From Anomaloglossus baeobatrachus (taxonomy: Eukaryota > Chordata > Amphibia > Anura > Aromobatidae), in assembly GCF_048569485.1 (NCBI RefSeq), contig NW_027442220.1:1-64000 (forward strand): a stretch of 64,000 bases of DNA, read 5' to 3'. The notes beneath the pieces are model-generated. The model was not told the origin of the DNA and did no database searches. It saw nothing but the letters and a program-made list of their open reading frames with translations. Position 1 is the stretch's first letter, and the number at the start of each line of letters is the position of its first letter. Below are positions 1 through 12,103 of the stretch, piece after piece. The position numbers and the translations under genes were made by a program.

Positions 1-879
1 CCACCCTCCCACCCAAAGAACAACTTCTTCTGCGCAGCTTGTTTTCTAGGCAGCAGCGCTATTGTGATGTCATCGGGGGGCATTGTGACAAGCCGCCAGT
101 GTTCCGTCTCTTCATGTTGTGCACAGTTCAAACGGAAAATACATCAACAGGCAGACTACAGAAAAGCTTACTATCAAAGGTTAGAGGGGGGCTTTCTCAG
201 AGGGCTTTTTACAGTTTTTCTATTCCCAATTAGCCGTTTAAGTGTACTTATTGAAAGTAGTAATTCTTTCATAGGCCGCCCTTTCTTAGTATTTGACGTT
301 CCTTATATTGCGGTATGAGGCTTCGCAGTAGGTTGCAAACATTCATCACCCATGACTGTCCCCAATTGAGCTCAGAAGCTCAATGTCTATCATGACCTCT
401 CTTTTAGAATGTCCAAGAGCAAGCAAACTATTCCTCCAGGAGAGGGCGCCAACAGACTACTAAAGAGATCATCATTACTCAAAGAAAACCCCAAAAACCA
501 ATGCATGATAGGAATAAACAGGTAACTTTCTTTGGAGTGGAAGCGGAGAGATCGCACCAGATGCCAATTCTAGATCTTATCACACCTGTGGTCACTGCAG
601 CAGCAGGTGAATCCACTTTGTCCAAAAGGGATCTATTCCATTCAATTGCAAATGATCTAGATAAGACAGAGAACTGCAGCACGGGGACATAGCCGAGTTG
701 GTCAGGTTGAGTGGTGATGAGTTTGCTATTTGGATGAATAAAGAAAGTCAAAAGTGTGAAAGATAAAAAACAAAAGGAGGAAGTGTGAAAAGTGAATGGG
801 CCAAATTGAGGTGCATATGAAGACGTATGCTTTCTTCCAATTCATTAAATCGGGCTAATATGAATCAGGTGAATTGAGT

Positions 880-894
880 TCTGCTTTTGGAAAC
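880..894 (-). terminator. snRNA 3' box of U2 copy 1
   Basis: The minus strand reads GTTTCCAAAAGCAGA, a full match to the vertebrate 3' box consensus (GTTT, up to three bases, AAA, then AGA). It starts 12 bp past the last base of U2. This element directs Integrator-dependent 3' end formation of polymerase II snRNA transcripts. The same box sits at the same offset behind each U2 gene in the window, including the 3' parts of the interrupted ones. Confidence 0.9.
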
Positions 895-906
895 TGGGTT
901 AAGAAG

Positions 907-1094
907 GGGTGCACCGTTCCTGGAGGTACTGCAATACCAGGTCAATGCGTGGAGTGGACAGAGCAAGCTCTTTTTCCATCTCCCTGTTCTAAAAATCCAT
1001 TTAATATATGGTGCCCAGATAGGGGACGTATCAGATATTAAACTGATAAGAACAGATACTACACTTGATCTTAGCCAAAAGGCCGAGAAGCGAT
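907..1094 (-). ncRNA. RNU2: U2 small nuclear RNA, copy 1 (G82C variant)
   Basis: U2 snRNA is the spliceosomal RNA that pairs with the intron branch site. The minus strand begins ATCGCTTCTCGGCC and ends GGAACGGTGCACCC, which gives 188 nt, the usual vertebrate length. In order it shows the U6-pairing 5' end, stem-loop I (GGCC-TTTT-GGCT), GTAGTA at nt 33-38 for branch-point pairing, stem IIa, stem-loop IIb (nt 68-84), an Sm site (ATTTTTAG) and the 3' stem-loops III and IV. A 3' box follows after 12 bp. This copy differs from all others at nt 82 (position 1013): G is replaced by C, which breaks the C70-G82 pair of stem IIb. It may therefore be a weaker or non-functional copy. Identification is based on close match to remembered human U2. 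Confidence 0.98.
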
Positions 1095-1140
1095 AACCAG
1101 AATTGGTTTGGGCCTCGAGTGGCACCCTGGCCTATGCCGG

Positions 1141-1156
1141 ACACATCTTAGGGAGA
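1141..1156 (-). promoter_or_regulatory. Candidate proximal sequence element (PSE) of U2
   Basis: The minus strand at about -62 to -47 reads TCTCCCTAAGATGTGT. This is the place where vertebrate snRNA genes carry the SNAPc-binding PSE, and the pattern loosely resembles it. It is bordered upstream by a CT-rich run (GA-rich on the plus strand, 1151-1172). The position argues for it more strongly than the sequence does, and the limits are approximate. It recurs upstream of every U2 5' end. Confidence 0.4.
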
Positions 1157-1256
1157 GAGAGCGAGAGGGAGACAAACCCACGCCTACACAAGACATTTTG
1201 TCACCCAAGCCAACCCTTGAAAAGGCTGCTTTGCAGAGCAAAAACAAGAAGAATGG

Positions 1257-1345
1257 TGCGTTTTGCAGCCGCCGCCCACTGCAATGAATCTGAATAACTC
1301 CTCCTTTAGGGCGCAAGCAACTCCCCTCCCCCTTGCAGTCTTTCC
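1257..1345 (-). promoter_or_regulatory. Candidate distal enhancer region (DSE) of U2
   Basis: About 165-250 bp upstream of the U2 start, where vertebrate snRNA genes keep their enhancer. The region holds a GC box (GGGCGG on the minus strand, plus positions 1272-1277), a GGGGGAGGGG run and TTGCA-type motifs that only weakly resemble the Oct-1 octamer. No perfect octamer is present. The call rests on position and the Sp1-like sites. Confidence 0.3.
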
Positions 1346-2484
1346 AATTCACGATACAAAAAGACGGACAGGACAGGTTGCCTGACTTTCCGTCACTGCC
1401 ACCCTTTGCCATCCTTACCCGTAGAAAGCCCTTTCATCATCCCCAAACCCTAATCTTTTCCCTTTCCTTCCCAGCCCCCAAACCCTGCCCTCTGTACCTT
1501 TCTCACCACCCGCTTCCCTTCTCCTGTCATCCCCCTACCACCCGGGAAAAAAAGAGATTGCCCCCTCCTTCCACTAGCCCACCCTCCCACCCAAAGAACA
1601 ACTTCTTCTGCGCAGCTTGTTTTCTAGGCAGCAGCGCTATTGTGATGTCATCGGGGGGCATTGTGACAAGCCGCCAGTGTTCCGTCTCTTCATGTTGTGC
1701 ACAGTTCAAACGGAAAATACATCAACAGGCAGACTACAGAAAAGCTTACTATCAAAGGTTAGAGGGGGGCTTTCTCAGAGGGCTTTTTACAGTTTTTCTA
1801 TTCCCAATTAGCCGTTTAAGTGTACTTATTGAAAGTAGTAATTCTTTCATAGGCCGCCCTTTCTTAGTATTTGACGTTCCTTATATTGCGGTATGAGGCT
1901 TCGCAGTAGGTTGCAAACATTCATCACCCATGACTGTCCCCAATTGAGCTCAGAAGCTCAATGTCTATCATGACCTCTCTTTTAGAATGTCCAAGAGCAA
2001 GCAAACTATTCCTCCAGGAGAGGGCGCCAACAGACTACTAAAGAGATCATCATTACTCAAAGAAAACCCCAAAAACCAATGCATGATAGGAATAAACAGG
2101 TAACTTTCTTTGGAGTGGAAGCGGAGAGATCGCACCAGATGCCAATTCTAGATCTTATCACACCTGTGGTCACTGCAGCAGCAGGTGAATCCACTTTGTC
2201 CAAAAGGGATCTATTCCATTCAATTGCAAATGATCTAGATAAGACAGAGAACTGCAGCACGGGGACATAGCCGAGTTGGTCAGGTTGAGTGGTGATGAGT
2301 TTGCTATTTGGATGAATAAAGAAAGTCAAAAGTGTGAAAGATAAAAAACAAAAGGAGGAAGTGTGAAAAGTGAATGGGCCAAATTGAGGTGCATATGAAG
2401 ACGTATGCTTTCTTCCAATTCATTAAATCGGGCTAATATGAATCAGGTGAATTGAGTTCTGCTTTTGGAAACTGGGTTAAGAAG

Positions 2485-2672
2485 GGGTGCACCGTTCCTG
2501 GAGGTACTGCAATACCAGGTCAATGCGTGGAGTGGACAGAGCAAGCTCTTTTTCCATCTCCCTGTTCTAAAAATCCATTTAATATATGGTCCCCAGATAG
2601 GGGACGTATCAGATATTAAACTGATAAGAACAGATACTACACTTGATCTTAGCCAAAAGGCCGAGAAGCGAT
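2485..2672 (-). ncRNA. RNU2: U2 snRNA, copy 2
   Basis: Full 188-nt gene matching the array consensus by eye, with G at nt 82 restoring the stem IIb pair that copy 1 lacks. Confidence 0.98.
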
Positions 2673-4062
2673 AACCAGAATTGGTTTGGGCCTCGAGTGG
2701 CACCCTGGCCTATGCCGGACACATCTTAGGGAGAGAGAGCGAGAGGGAGACAAACCCACGCCTACACAAGACATTTTGTCACCCAAGCCAACCCTTGAAA
2801 AGGCTGCTTTGCAGAGCAAAAACAAGAAGAATGGTGCGTTTTGCAGCCGCCGCCCACTGCAATGAATCTGAATAACTCCTCCTTTAGGGCGCAAGCAACT
2901 CCCCTCCCCCTTGCAGTCTTTCCAATTCACGATACAAAAAGACGGACAGGACAGGTTGCCTGACTTTCCGTCACTGCCACCCTTTGCCATCCTTACCCGT
3001 AGAAAGCCCTTTCATCATCCCCAAACCCTAATCTTTTCCCTTTCCTTCCCAGCCCCCAAACCCTGCCCTCTGTACCTTTCTCACCACCCGCTTCCCTTCT
3101 CCTGTCATCCCCCTACCACCCGGGAAAAAAAGAGATTGCCCCCTCCTTCCACTAGCCCACCCTCCCACCCAAAGAACAACTTCTTCTGCGCAGCTTGTTT
3201 TCTAGGCAGCAGCGCTATTGTGATGTCATCGGGGGGCATTGTGACAAGCCGCCAGTGTTCCGTCTTTTCATGTTGTGCACAGTTCAAACGGAAAATACAT
3301 CAACAGGCAGACTACAGAAAAGCTTACTATCAAAGGTTAGAGGGGGGCTTTCTCAGAGGGCTTTTTACAGTTTTTCTATTCCCAATTAGCCGTTTAAGTG
3401 TACTTATTGAAAGTAGTAATTCTTTCATAGGCCGCCCTTTCTTAGTATTTGACGTTCCTTATATTGCGGTATGAGGCTTCGCAGTAGGTTGCAAACATTC
3501 ATCACCCATGACTGTCCCCAATTGAGCTCAGAAGCTCAATGTCTATCATGACCTCTCTTTTAGAATGTCCAAGAGCAAGCAAACTATTCCTCCAGGAGAG
3601 GGCGCCAACAGACTACTAAAGAGATCATCATTACTCAAAGAAAACCCCAAAAACCAATGCATGATAGGAATAAACAGGTAACTTTCTTTGGAGTGGAAGC
3701 GGAGAGATCGCACCAGATGCCAATTCTAGATCTTATCACACCTGTGGTCACTGCAGCAGCAGGTGAATCCACTTTGTCCAAAAGGGATCTATTCCATTCA
3801 ATTGCAAATGATCTAGATAAGACAGAGAACTGCAGCACGGGGACATAGCCGAGTTGGTCAGGTTGAGTGGTGATGAGTTTGCTATTTGGATGAATAAAGA
3901 AAGTCAAAAGTGTGAAAGATAAAAAACAAAAGGAGGAAGTGTGAAAAGTGAATGGGCCAAATTGAGGTGCATATGAAGACGTATGCTTTCTTCCAATTCA
4001 TTAAATCGGGCTAATATGAATCAGGTGAATTGAGTTCTGCTTTTGGAAACTGGGTTAAGAAG

Positions 4063-4250
4063 GGGTGCACCGTTCCTGGAGGTACTGCAATACCAGGTCA
4101 ATGCGTGGAGTGGACAGAGCAAGCTCTTTTTCCATCTCCCTGTTCTAAAAATCCATTTAATATATGGTCCCCAGATAGGGGACGTATCAGATATTAAACT
4201 GATAAGAACAGATACTACACTTGATCTTAGCCAAAAGGCCGAGAAGCGAT
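4063..4250 (-). ncRNA. RNU2: U2 snRNA, copy 3
   Basis: Consensus 188-nt gene. One base difference lies in the spacer to its left (3266). Confidence 0.98.
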
Positions 4251-5640
4251 AACCAGAATTGGTTTGGGCCTCGAGTGGCACCCTGGCCTATGCCGGACAC
4301 ATCTTAGGGAGAGAGAGCGAGAGGGAGACAAACCCACGCCTACACAAGACATTTTGTCACCCAAGCCAACCCTTGAAAAGGCTGCTTTGCAGAGCAAAAA
4401 CAAGAAGAATGGTGCGTTTTGCAGCCGCCGCCCACTGCAATGAATCTGAATAACTCCTCCTTTAGGGCGCAAGCAACTCCCCTCCCCCTTGCAGTCTTTC
4501 CAATTCACGATACAAAAAGACGGACAGGACAGGTTGCCTGACTTTCCGTCACTGCCACCCTTTGCCATCCTTACCCGTAGAAAGCCCTTTCATCATCCCC
4601 AAACCCTAATCTTTTCCCTTTCCTTCCCAGCCCCCAAACCCTGCCCTCTGTACCTTTCTCACCACCCGCTTCCCTTCTCCTGTCATCCCCCTACCACCCG
4701 GGAAAAAAAGAGATTGCCCCCTCCTTCCACTAGCCCACCCTCCCACCCAAAGAACAACTTCTTCTGCGCAGCTTGTTTTCTAGGCAGCAGCGCTATTGTG
4801 ATGTCATCGGGGGGCATTGTGACAAGCCGCCAGTGTTCCGTCTCTTCATGTTGTGCACAGTTCAAACGGAAAATACATCAACAGGCAGACTACAGAAAAG
4901 CTTACTATCAAAGGTTAGAGGGGGGCTTTCTCAGAGGGCTTTTTACAGTTTTTCTATTCCCAATTAGCCGTTTAAGTGTACTTATTGAAAGTAGTAATTC
5001 TTTCATAGGCCGCCCTTTCTTAGTATTTGACGTTCCTTATATTGCGGTATGAGGCTTCGCAGTAGGTTGCAAACATTCATCACCCATGACTGTCCCCAAT
5101 TGAGCTCAGAAGCTCAATGTCTATCATGACCTCTCTTTTAGAATGTCCAAGAGCAAGCAAACTATTCCTCCAGGAGAGGGCGCCAACAGACTACTAAAGA
5201 GATCATCATTACTCAAAGAAAACCCCAAAAACCAATGCATGATAGGAATAAACAGGTAACTTTCTTTGGAGTGGAAGCGGAGAGATCGCACCAGATGCCA
5301 ATTCTAGATCTTATCACACCTGTGGTCACTGCAGCAGCAGGTGAATCCACTTTGTCCAAAAGGGATCTATTCCATTCAATTGCAAATGATCTAGATAAGA
5401 CAGAGAACTGCAGCACGGGGACATAGCCGAGTTGGTCAGGTTGAGTGGTGATGAGTTTGCTATTTGGATGAATAAAGAAAGTCAAAAGTGTGAAAGATAA
5501 AAAACAAAAGGAGGAAGTGTGAAAAGTGAATGGGCCAAATTGAGGTGCATATGAAGACGTATGCTTTCTTCCAATTCATTAAATCGGGCTAATATGAATC
5601 AGGTGAATTGAGTTCTGCTTTTGGAAACTGGGTTAAGAAG

Positions 5641-5828
5641 GGGTGCACCGTTCCTGGAGGTACTGCAATACCAGGTCAATGCGTGGAGTGGACAGAGCAA
5701 GCTCTTTTTCCATCTCCCTGTTCTAAAAATCCATTTAATATATGGTCCCCAGATAGGGGACGTATCAGATATTAAACTGATAAGAACAGATACTACACTT
5801 GATCTTAGCCAAAAGGCCGAGAAGCGAT
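5641..5828 (-). ncRNA. RNU2: U2 snRNA, copy 4
   Basis: Consensus 188-nt gene with 3' box at 5614-5628. Confidence 0.98.
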
Positions 5829-7218
5829 AACCAGAATTGGTTTGGGCCTCGAGTGGCACCCTGGCCTATGCCGGACACATCTTAGGGAGAGAGAGCGAGA
5901 GGGAGACAAACCCACGCCTACACAAGACATTTTGTCACCCAAGCCAACCCTTGAAAAGGCTGCTTTGCAGAGCAAAAACAAGAAGAATGGTGCGTTTTGC
6001 AGCCGCCGCCCACTGCAATGAATCTGAATAACTCCTCCTTTAGGGCGCAAGCAACTCCCCTCCCCCTTGCAGTCTTTCCAATTCACGATACAAAAAGACG
6101 GACAGGACAGGTTGCCTGACTTTCCGTCACTGCCACCCTTTGCCATCCTTACCCGTAGAAAGCCCTTTCATCATCCCCAAACCCTAATCTTTTCCCTTTC
6201 CTTCCCAGCCCCCAAACCCTGCCCTCTGTACCTTTCTCACCACCCGCTTCCCTTCTCCTGTCATCCCCCTACCACCCGGGAAAAAAAGAGATTGCCCCCT
6301 CCTTCCACTAGCCCACCCTCCCACCCAAAGAACAACTTCTTCTGCGCAGCTTGTTTTCTAGGCAGCAGCGCTATTGTGATGTCATCGGGGGGCATTGTGA
6401 CAAGCCGCCAGTGTTCCGTCTCTTCATGTTGTGCACAGTTCAAACGGAAAATACATCAACAGGCAGACTACAGAAAAGCTTACTATCAAAGGTTAGAGGG
6501 GGGCTTTCTCAGAGGGCTTTTTACAGTTTTTCTATTCCCAATTAGCCGTTTAAGTGTACTTATTGAAAGTAGTAATTCTTTCATAGGCCGCCCTTTCTTA
6601 GTATTTGACGTTCCTTATATTGCGGTATGAGGCTTCGCAGTAGGTTGCAAACATTCATCACCCATGACTGTCCCCAATTGAGCTCAGAAGCTCAATGTCT
6701 ATCATGACCTCTCTTTTAGAATGTCCAAGAGCAAGCAAACTATTCCTCCAGGAGAGGGCGCCAACAGACTACTAAAGAGATCATCATTACTCAAAGAAAA
6801 CCCCAAAAACCAATGCATGATAGGAATAAACAGGTAACTTTCTTTGGAGTGGAAGCGGAGAGATCGCACCAGATGCCAATTCTAGATCTTATCACACCTG
6901 TGGTCACTGCAGCAGCAGGTGAATCCACTTTGTCCAAAAGGGATCTATTCCATTCAATTGCAAATGATCTAGATAAGACAGAGAACTGCAGCACGGGGAC
7001 ATAGCCGAGTTGGTCAGGTTGAGTGGTGATGAGTTTGCTATTTGGATGAATAAAGAAAGTCAAAAGTGTGAAAGATAAAAAACAAAAGGAGGAAGTGTGA
7101 AAAGTGAATGGGCCAAATTGAGGTGCATATGAAGACGTATGCTTTCTTCCAATTCATTAAATCGGGCTAATATGAATCAGGTGAATTGAGTTCTGCTTTT
7201 GGAAACTGGGTTAAGAAG

Positions 7219-7406
7219 GGGTGCACCGTTCCTGGAGGTACTGCAATACCAGGTCAATGCGTGGAGTGGACAGAGCAAGCTCTTTTTCCATCTCCCTGTT
7301 CTAAAAATCCATTTAATATATGGTCCCCAGATAGGGGACGTATCAGATATTAAACTGATAAGAACAGATACTACACTTGATCTTAGCCAAAAGGCCGAGA
7401 AGCGAT
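7219..7406 (-). ncRNA. RNU2: U2 snRNA, copy 5
   Basis: Consensus 188-nt gene with 3' box at 7192-7206. Confidence 0.98.
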
Positions 7407-8796
7407 AACCAGAATTGGTTTGGGCCTCGAGTGGCACCCTGGCCTATGCCGGACACATCTTAGGGAGAGAGAGCGAGAGGGAGACAAACCCACGCCTACA
7501 CAAGACATTTTGTCACCCAAGCCAACCCTTGAAAAGGCTGCTTTGCAGAGCAAAAACAAGAAGAATGGTGCGTTTTGCAGCCGCCGCCCACTGCAATGAA
7601 TCTGAATAACTCCTCCTTTAGGGCGCAAGCAACTCCCCTCCCCCTTGCAGTCTTTCCAATTCACGATACAAAAAGACGGACAGGACAGGTTGCCTGACTT
7701 TCCGTCACTGCCACCCTTTGCCATCCTTACCCGTAGAAAGCCCTTTCATCATCCCCAAACCCTAATCTTTTCCCTTTCCTTCCCAGCCCCCAAACCCTGC
7801 CCTCTGTACCTTTCTCACCACCCGCTTCCCTTCTCCTGTCATCCCCCTACCACCCGGGAAAAAAAGAGATTGCCCCCTCCTTCCACTAGCCCACCCTCCC
7901 ACCCAAAGAACAACTTCTTCTGCGCAGCTTGTTTTCTAGGCAGCAGCGCTATTGTGATGTCATCGGGGGGCATTGTGACAAGCCGCCAGTGTTCCGTCTC
8001 TTCATGTTGTGCACAGTTCAAACGGAAAATACATCAACAGGCAGACTACAGAAAAGCTTACTATCAAAGGTTAGAGGGGGGCTTTCTCAGAGGGCTTTTT
8101 ACAGTTTTTCTATTCCCAATTAGCCGTTTAAGTGTACTTATTGAAAGTAGTAATTCTTTCATAGGCCGCCCTTTCTTAGTATTTGACGTTCCTTATATTG
8201 CGGTATGAGGCTTCGCAGTAGGTTGCAAACATTCATCACCCATGACTGTCCCCAATTGAGCTCAGAAGCTCAATGTCTATCATGACCTCTCTTTTAGAAT
8301 GTCCAAGAGCAAGCAAACTATTCCTCCAGGAGAGGGCGCCAACAGACTACTAAAGAGATCATCATTACTCAAAGAAAACCCCAAAAACCAATGCATGATA
8401 GGAATAAACAGGTAACTTTCTTTGGAGTGGAAGCGGAGAGATCGCACCAGATGCCAATTCTAGATCTTATCACACCTGTGGTCACTGCAGCAGCAGGTGA
8501 ATCCACTTTGTCCAAAAGGGATCTATTCCATTCAATTGCAAATGATCTAGATAAGACAGAGAACTGCAGCACGGGGACATAGCCGAGTTGGTCAGGTTGA
8601 GTGGTGATGAGTTTGCTATTTGGATGAATAAAGAAAGTCAAAAGTGTGAAAGATAAAAAACAAAAGGAGGAAGTGTGAAAAGTGAATGGGCCAAATTGAG
8701 GTGCATATGAAGACGTATGCTTTCTTCCAATTCATTAAATCGGGCTAATATGAATCAGGTGAATTGAGTTCTGCTTTTGGAAACTGGGTTAAGAAG

Positions 8797-8984
8797 GGGT
8801 GCACCGTTCCTGGAGGTACTGCAATACCAGGTCAATGCGTGGAGTGGACAGAGCAAGCTCTTTTTCCATCTCCCTGTTCTAAAAATCCATTTAATATATG
8901 GTCCCCAGATAGGGGACGTATCAGATATTAAACTGATAAGAACAGATACTACACTTGATCTTAGCCAAAAGGCCGAGAAGCGAT
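8797..8984 (-). ncRNA. RNU2: U2 snRNA, copy 6
   Basis: Consensus 188-nt gene with 3' box at 8770-8784. Confidence 0.98.
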
Positions 8985-10374
8985 AACCAGAATTGGTTTG
9001 GGCCTCGAGTGGCACCCTGGCCTATGCCGGACACATCTTAGGGAGAGAGAGCGAGAGGGAGACAAACCCACGCCTACACAAGACATTTTGTCACCCAAGC
9101 CAACCCTTGAAAAGGCTGCTTTGCAGAGCAAAAACAAGAAGAATGGTGCGTTTTGCAGCCGCCGCCCACTGCAATGAATCTGAATAACTCCTCCTTTAGG
9201 GCGCAAGCAACTCCCCTCCCCCTTGCAGTCTTTCCAATTCACGATACAAAAAGACGGACAGGACAGGTTGCCTGACTTTCCGTCACTGCCACCCTTTGCC
9301 ATCCTTACCCGTAGAAAGCCCTTTCATCATCCCCAAACCCTAATCTTTTCCCTTTCCTTCCCAGCCCCCAAACCCTGCCCTCTGTACCTTTCTCACCACC
9401 CGCTTCCCTTCTCCTGTCATCCCCCTACCACCCGGGAAAAAAAGAGATTGCCCCCTCCTTCCACTAGCCCACCCTCCCACCCAAAGAACAACTTCTTCTG
9501 CGCAGCTTGTTTTCTAGGCAGCAGCGCTATTGTGATGTCATCGGGGGGCATTGTGACAAGCCGCCAGTGTTCCGTCTCTTCATGTTGTGCACAGTTCAAA
9601 CGGAAAATACATCAACAGGCAGACTACAGAAAAGCTTACTATCAAAGGTTAGAGGGGGGCTTTCTCAGAGGGCTTTTTACAGTTTTTCTATTCCCAATTA
9701 GCCGTTTAAGTGTACTTATTGAAAGTAGTAATTCTTTCATAGGCCGCCCTTTCTTAGTATTTGACGTTCCTTATATTGCGGTATGAGGCTTCGCAGTAGG
9801 TTGCAAACATTCATCACCCATGACTGTCCCCAATTGAGCTCAGAAGCTCAATGTCTATCATGACCTCTCTTTTAGAATGTCCAAGAGCAAGCAAACTATT
9901 CCTCCAGGAGAGGGCGCCAACAGACTACTAAAGAGATCATCATTACTCAAAGAAAACCCCAAAAACCAATGCATGATAGGAATAAACAGGTAACTTTCTT
10001 TGGAGTGGAAGCGGAGAGATCGCACCAGATGCCAATTCTAGATCTTATCACACCTGTGGTCACTGCAGCAGCAGGTGAATCCACTTTGTCCAAAAGGGAT
10101 CTATTCCATTCAATTGCAAATGATCTAGATAAGACAGAGAACTGCAGCACGGGGACATAGCCGAGTTGGTCAGGTTGAGTGGTGATGAGTTTGCTATTTG
10201 GATGAATAAAGAAAGTCAAAAGTGTGAAAGATAAAAAACAAAAGGAGGAAGTGTGAAAAGTGAATGGGCCAAATTGAGGTGCATATGAAGACGTATGCTT
10301 TCTTCCAATTCATTAAATCGGGCTAATATGAATCAGGTGAATTGAGTTCTGCTTTTGGAAACTGGGTTAAGAAG

Positions 10375-10562
10375 GGGTGCACCGTTCCTGGAGGTACTGC
10401 AATACCAGGTCAATGCGTGGAGTGGACAGAGCAAGCTCTTTTTCCATCTCCCTGTTCTAAAAATCCATTTAATATATGGTCCCCAGATAGGGGACGTATC
10501 AGATATTAAACTGATAAGAACAGATACTACACTTGATCTTAGCCAAAAGGCCGAGAAGCGAT
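10375..10562 (-). ncRNA. RNU2: U2 snRNA, copy 7
   Basis: Consensus 188-nt gene, the last intact copy before the first insertion. Its upstream neighbour is the interrupted copy 8. Confidence 0.98.
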
Positions 10563-12103
10563 AACCAGAATTGGTTTGGGCCTCGAGTGGCACCCTGGCC
10601 TATGCCGGACACATCTTAGGGAGAGAGAGCGAGAGGGAGACAAACCCACGCCTACACAAGACATTTTGTCACCCAAGCCAACCCTTGAAAAGGCTGCTTT
10701 GCAGAGCAAAAACAAGAAGAATGGTGCGTTTTGCAGCCGCCGCCCACTGCAATGAATCTGAATAACTCCTCCTTTAGGGCGCAAGCAACTCCCCTCCCCC
10801 TTGCAGTCTTTCCAATTCACGATACAAAAAGACGGACAGGACAGGTTGCCTGACTTTCCGTCACTGCCACCCTTTGCCATCCTTACCCGTAGAAAGCCCT
10901 TTCATCATCCCCAAACCCTAATCTTTTCCCTTTCCTTCCCAGCCCCCAAACCCTGCCCTCTGTACCTTTCTCACCACCCGCTTCCCTTCTCCTGTCATCC
11001 CCCTACCACCCGGGAAAAAAAGAGATTGCCCCCTCCTTCCACTAGCCCACCCTCCCACCCAAAGAACAACTTCTTCTGCGCAGCTTGTTTTCTAGGCAGC
11101 AGCGCTATTGTGATGTCATCGGGGGGCATTGTGACAAGCCGCCAGTGATCCGTCTCTTCATGTTGTGCACAGTTCAAACGGAAAATACATCAACAGGCAG
11201 ACTACAGAAAAGCTTACTATCAAAGGTTAGAGGGGGGCTTTCTCAGAGGGCTTTTTACAGTTTTTCTATTCCCAATTAGCCGTTTAAGTGTACTTATTGA
11301 AAGTAGTAATTCTTTCATAGGCCGCCCTTTCTTAGTATTTGACGTTCCTTATATTGCGGTATGAGGCTTCGCAGTAGGTTGCAAACATTCATCACCCATG
11401 ACTGTCCCCAATTGAGCTCAGAAGCTCAATGTCTATCATGACCTCTCTTTTAGAATGTCCAAGAGCAAGCAAACTATTCCTCCAGGAGAGGGCGCCAACA
11501 GACTACTAAAGAGATCATCATTACTCAAAGAAAACCCCAAAAACCAATGCATGATAGGAATAAACAGGTAACTTTCTTTGGAGTGGAAGCGGAGAGATCG
11601 CACCAGATGCCAATTCTAGATCTTATCACACCTGTGGTCACTGCAGCAGCAGGTGAATCCACTTTGTCCAAAAGGGATCTATTCCATTCAATTGCAAATG
11701 ATCTAGATAAGACAGAGAACTGCAGCACGGGGACATAGCCGAGTTGGTCAGGTTGAGTGGTGATGAGTTTGCTATTTGGATGAATAAAGAAAGTCAAAAG
11801 TGTGAAAGATAAAAAACAAAAGGAGGAAGTGTGAAAAGTGAATGGGCCAAATTGATGTGCATATGAAGACGTATGCTTTCTTCCAATTCATTAAATCGGG
11901 CTAATATGAATCAGGTGAATTGAGTTCTGCTTTTGGAAACTGGGTTAAGAAGGGGTGCACCGTTCCTGGAGGTACTGCAATACCAGGTCAATGCGTGGAG
12001 TGGACAGAGCAAGCTCTTTTTCCATCTCCCTGTTCTAAAAATCCATTTAATATATGGTCCCCAGATAGGGGACGTATCAGATATTAAACTGATAAGAACA
12101 GAT

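Larger units (their letters stand above)
1095..2484. other. Spacer of the U2 repeat unit (representative)
   Basis: About 1,390 bp between the 5' end of one U2 gene and the 3' end of the next. From the U2 start rightwards it holds the promoter, a long pyrimidine-rich plus-strand stretch (about 1320-1600) with telomere-like CCCTAA pieces, a CRE-like TGATGTCA at about 1643, an AT-richer middle, and a stretch before the next 3' box. I see no second RNA gene and no believable protein gene. The open frames of 60-187 codons that recur here have no ATG context or domain pattern and are low in complexity. Confidence 0.75.
1..12103 (-). repeat. U2 snRNA tandem array, block 1 (1,578-bp units)
   Basis: Head-to-tail units with an exact 1,578-bp period, shown by identical landmarks at constant spacing (U2 5' ends at 1094, 2672, 4250, 5828, 7406, 8984 and 10562). 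Each unit holds one 188-bp U2 gene and about 1,390 bp of spacer. Differences from the consensus seen by eye in this block are only 1013 (C to G, inside U2), 3266 (C to T), 11148 (T to A) and 11856 (G to T). The last two lie in the unit whose U2 gene is interrupted at 12104. Such uniformity is what concerted evolution of snRNA arrays produces. The block continues off the left edge of the window. Confidence 0.97.

Noticed and set aside
661-740. tRNA-like A box (TAGCCGAGTTGG) in the spacer
   Set aside because: No B box, acceptor stem or anticodon arm follows, so it is at most a remnant and more likely chance. The Ngaro element happens to be inserted at this motif.
1071-1412. A 113-codon minus-strand frame over the U2 promoter, and the frames over U2 itself
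   Set aside because: They overlap the U2 gene and its promoter. The RNA gene explains their conservation.
1441-1500. Telomere-like CCCTAA and CCCAAACCCT pieces
   Set aside because: Single motifs in a pyrimidine-rich spacer, not a tandem telomeric run.
1333-1896. A 187-codon plus-strand frame recurring in most units
   Set aside because: It begins at a TTG in a pyrimidine-rich tract, is low in complexity, has no domain pattern, and recurs only because the DNA repeats every 1,578 bp. A change at 11148 that closes it is not compensated.
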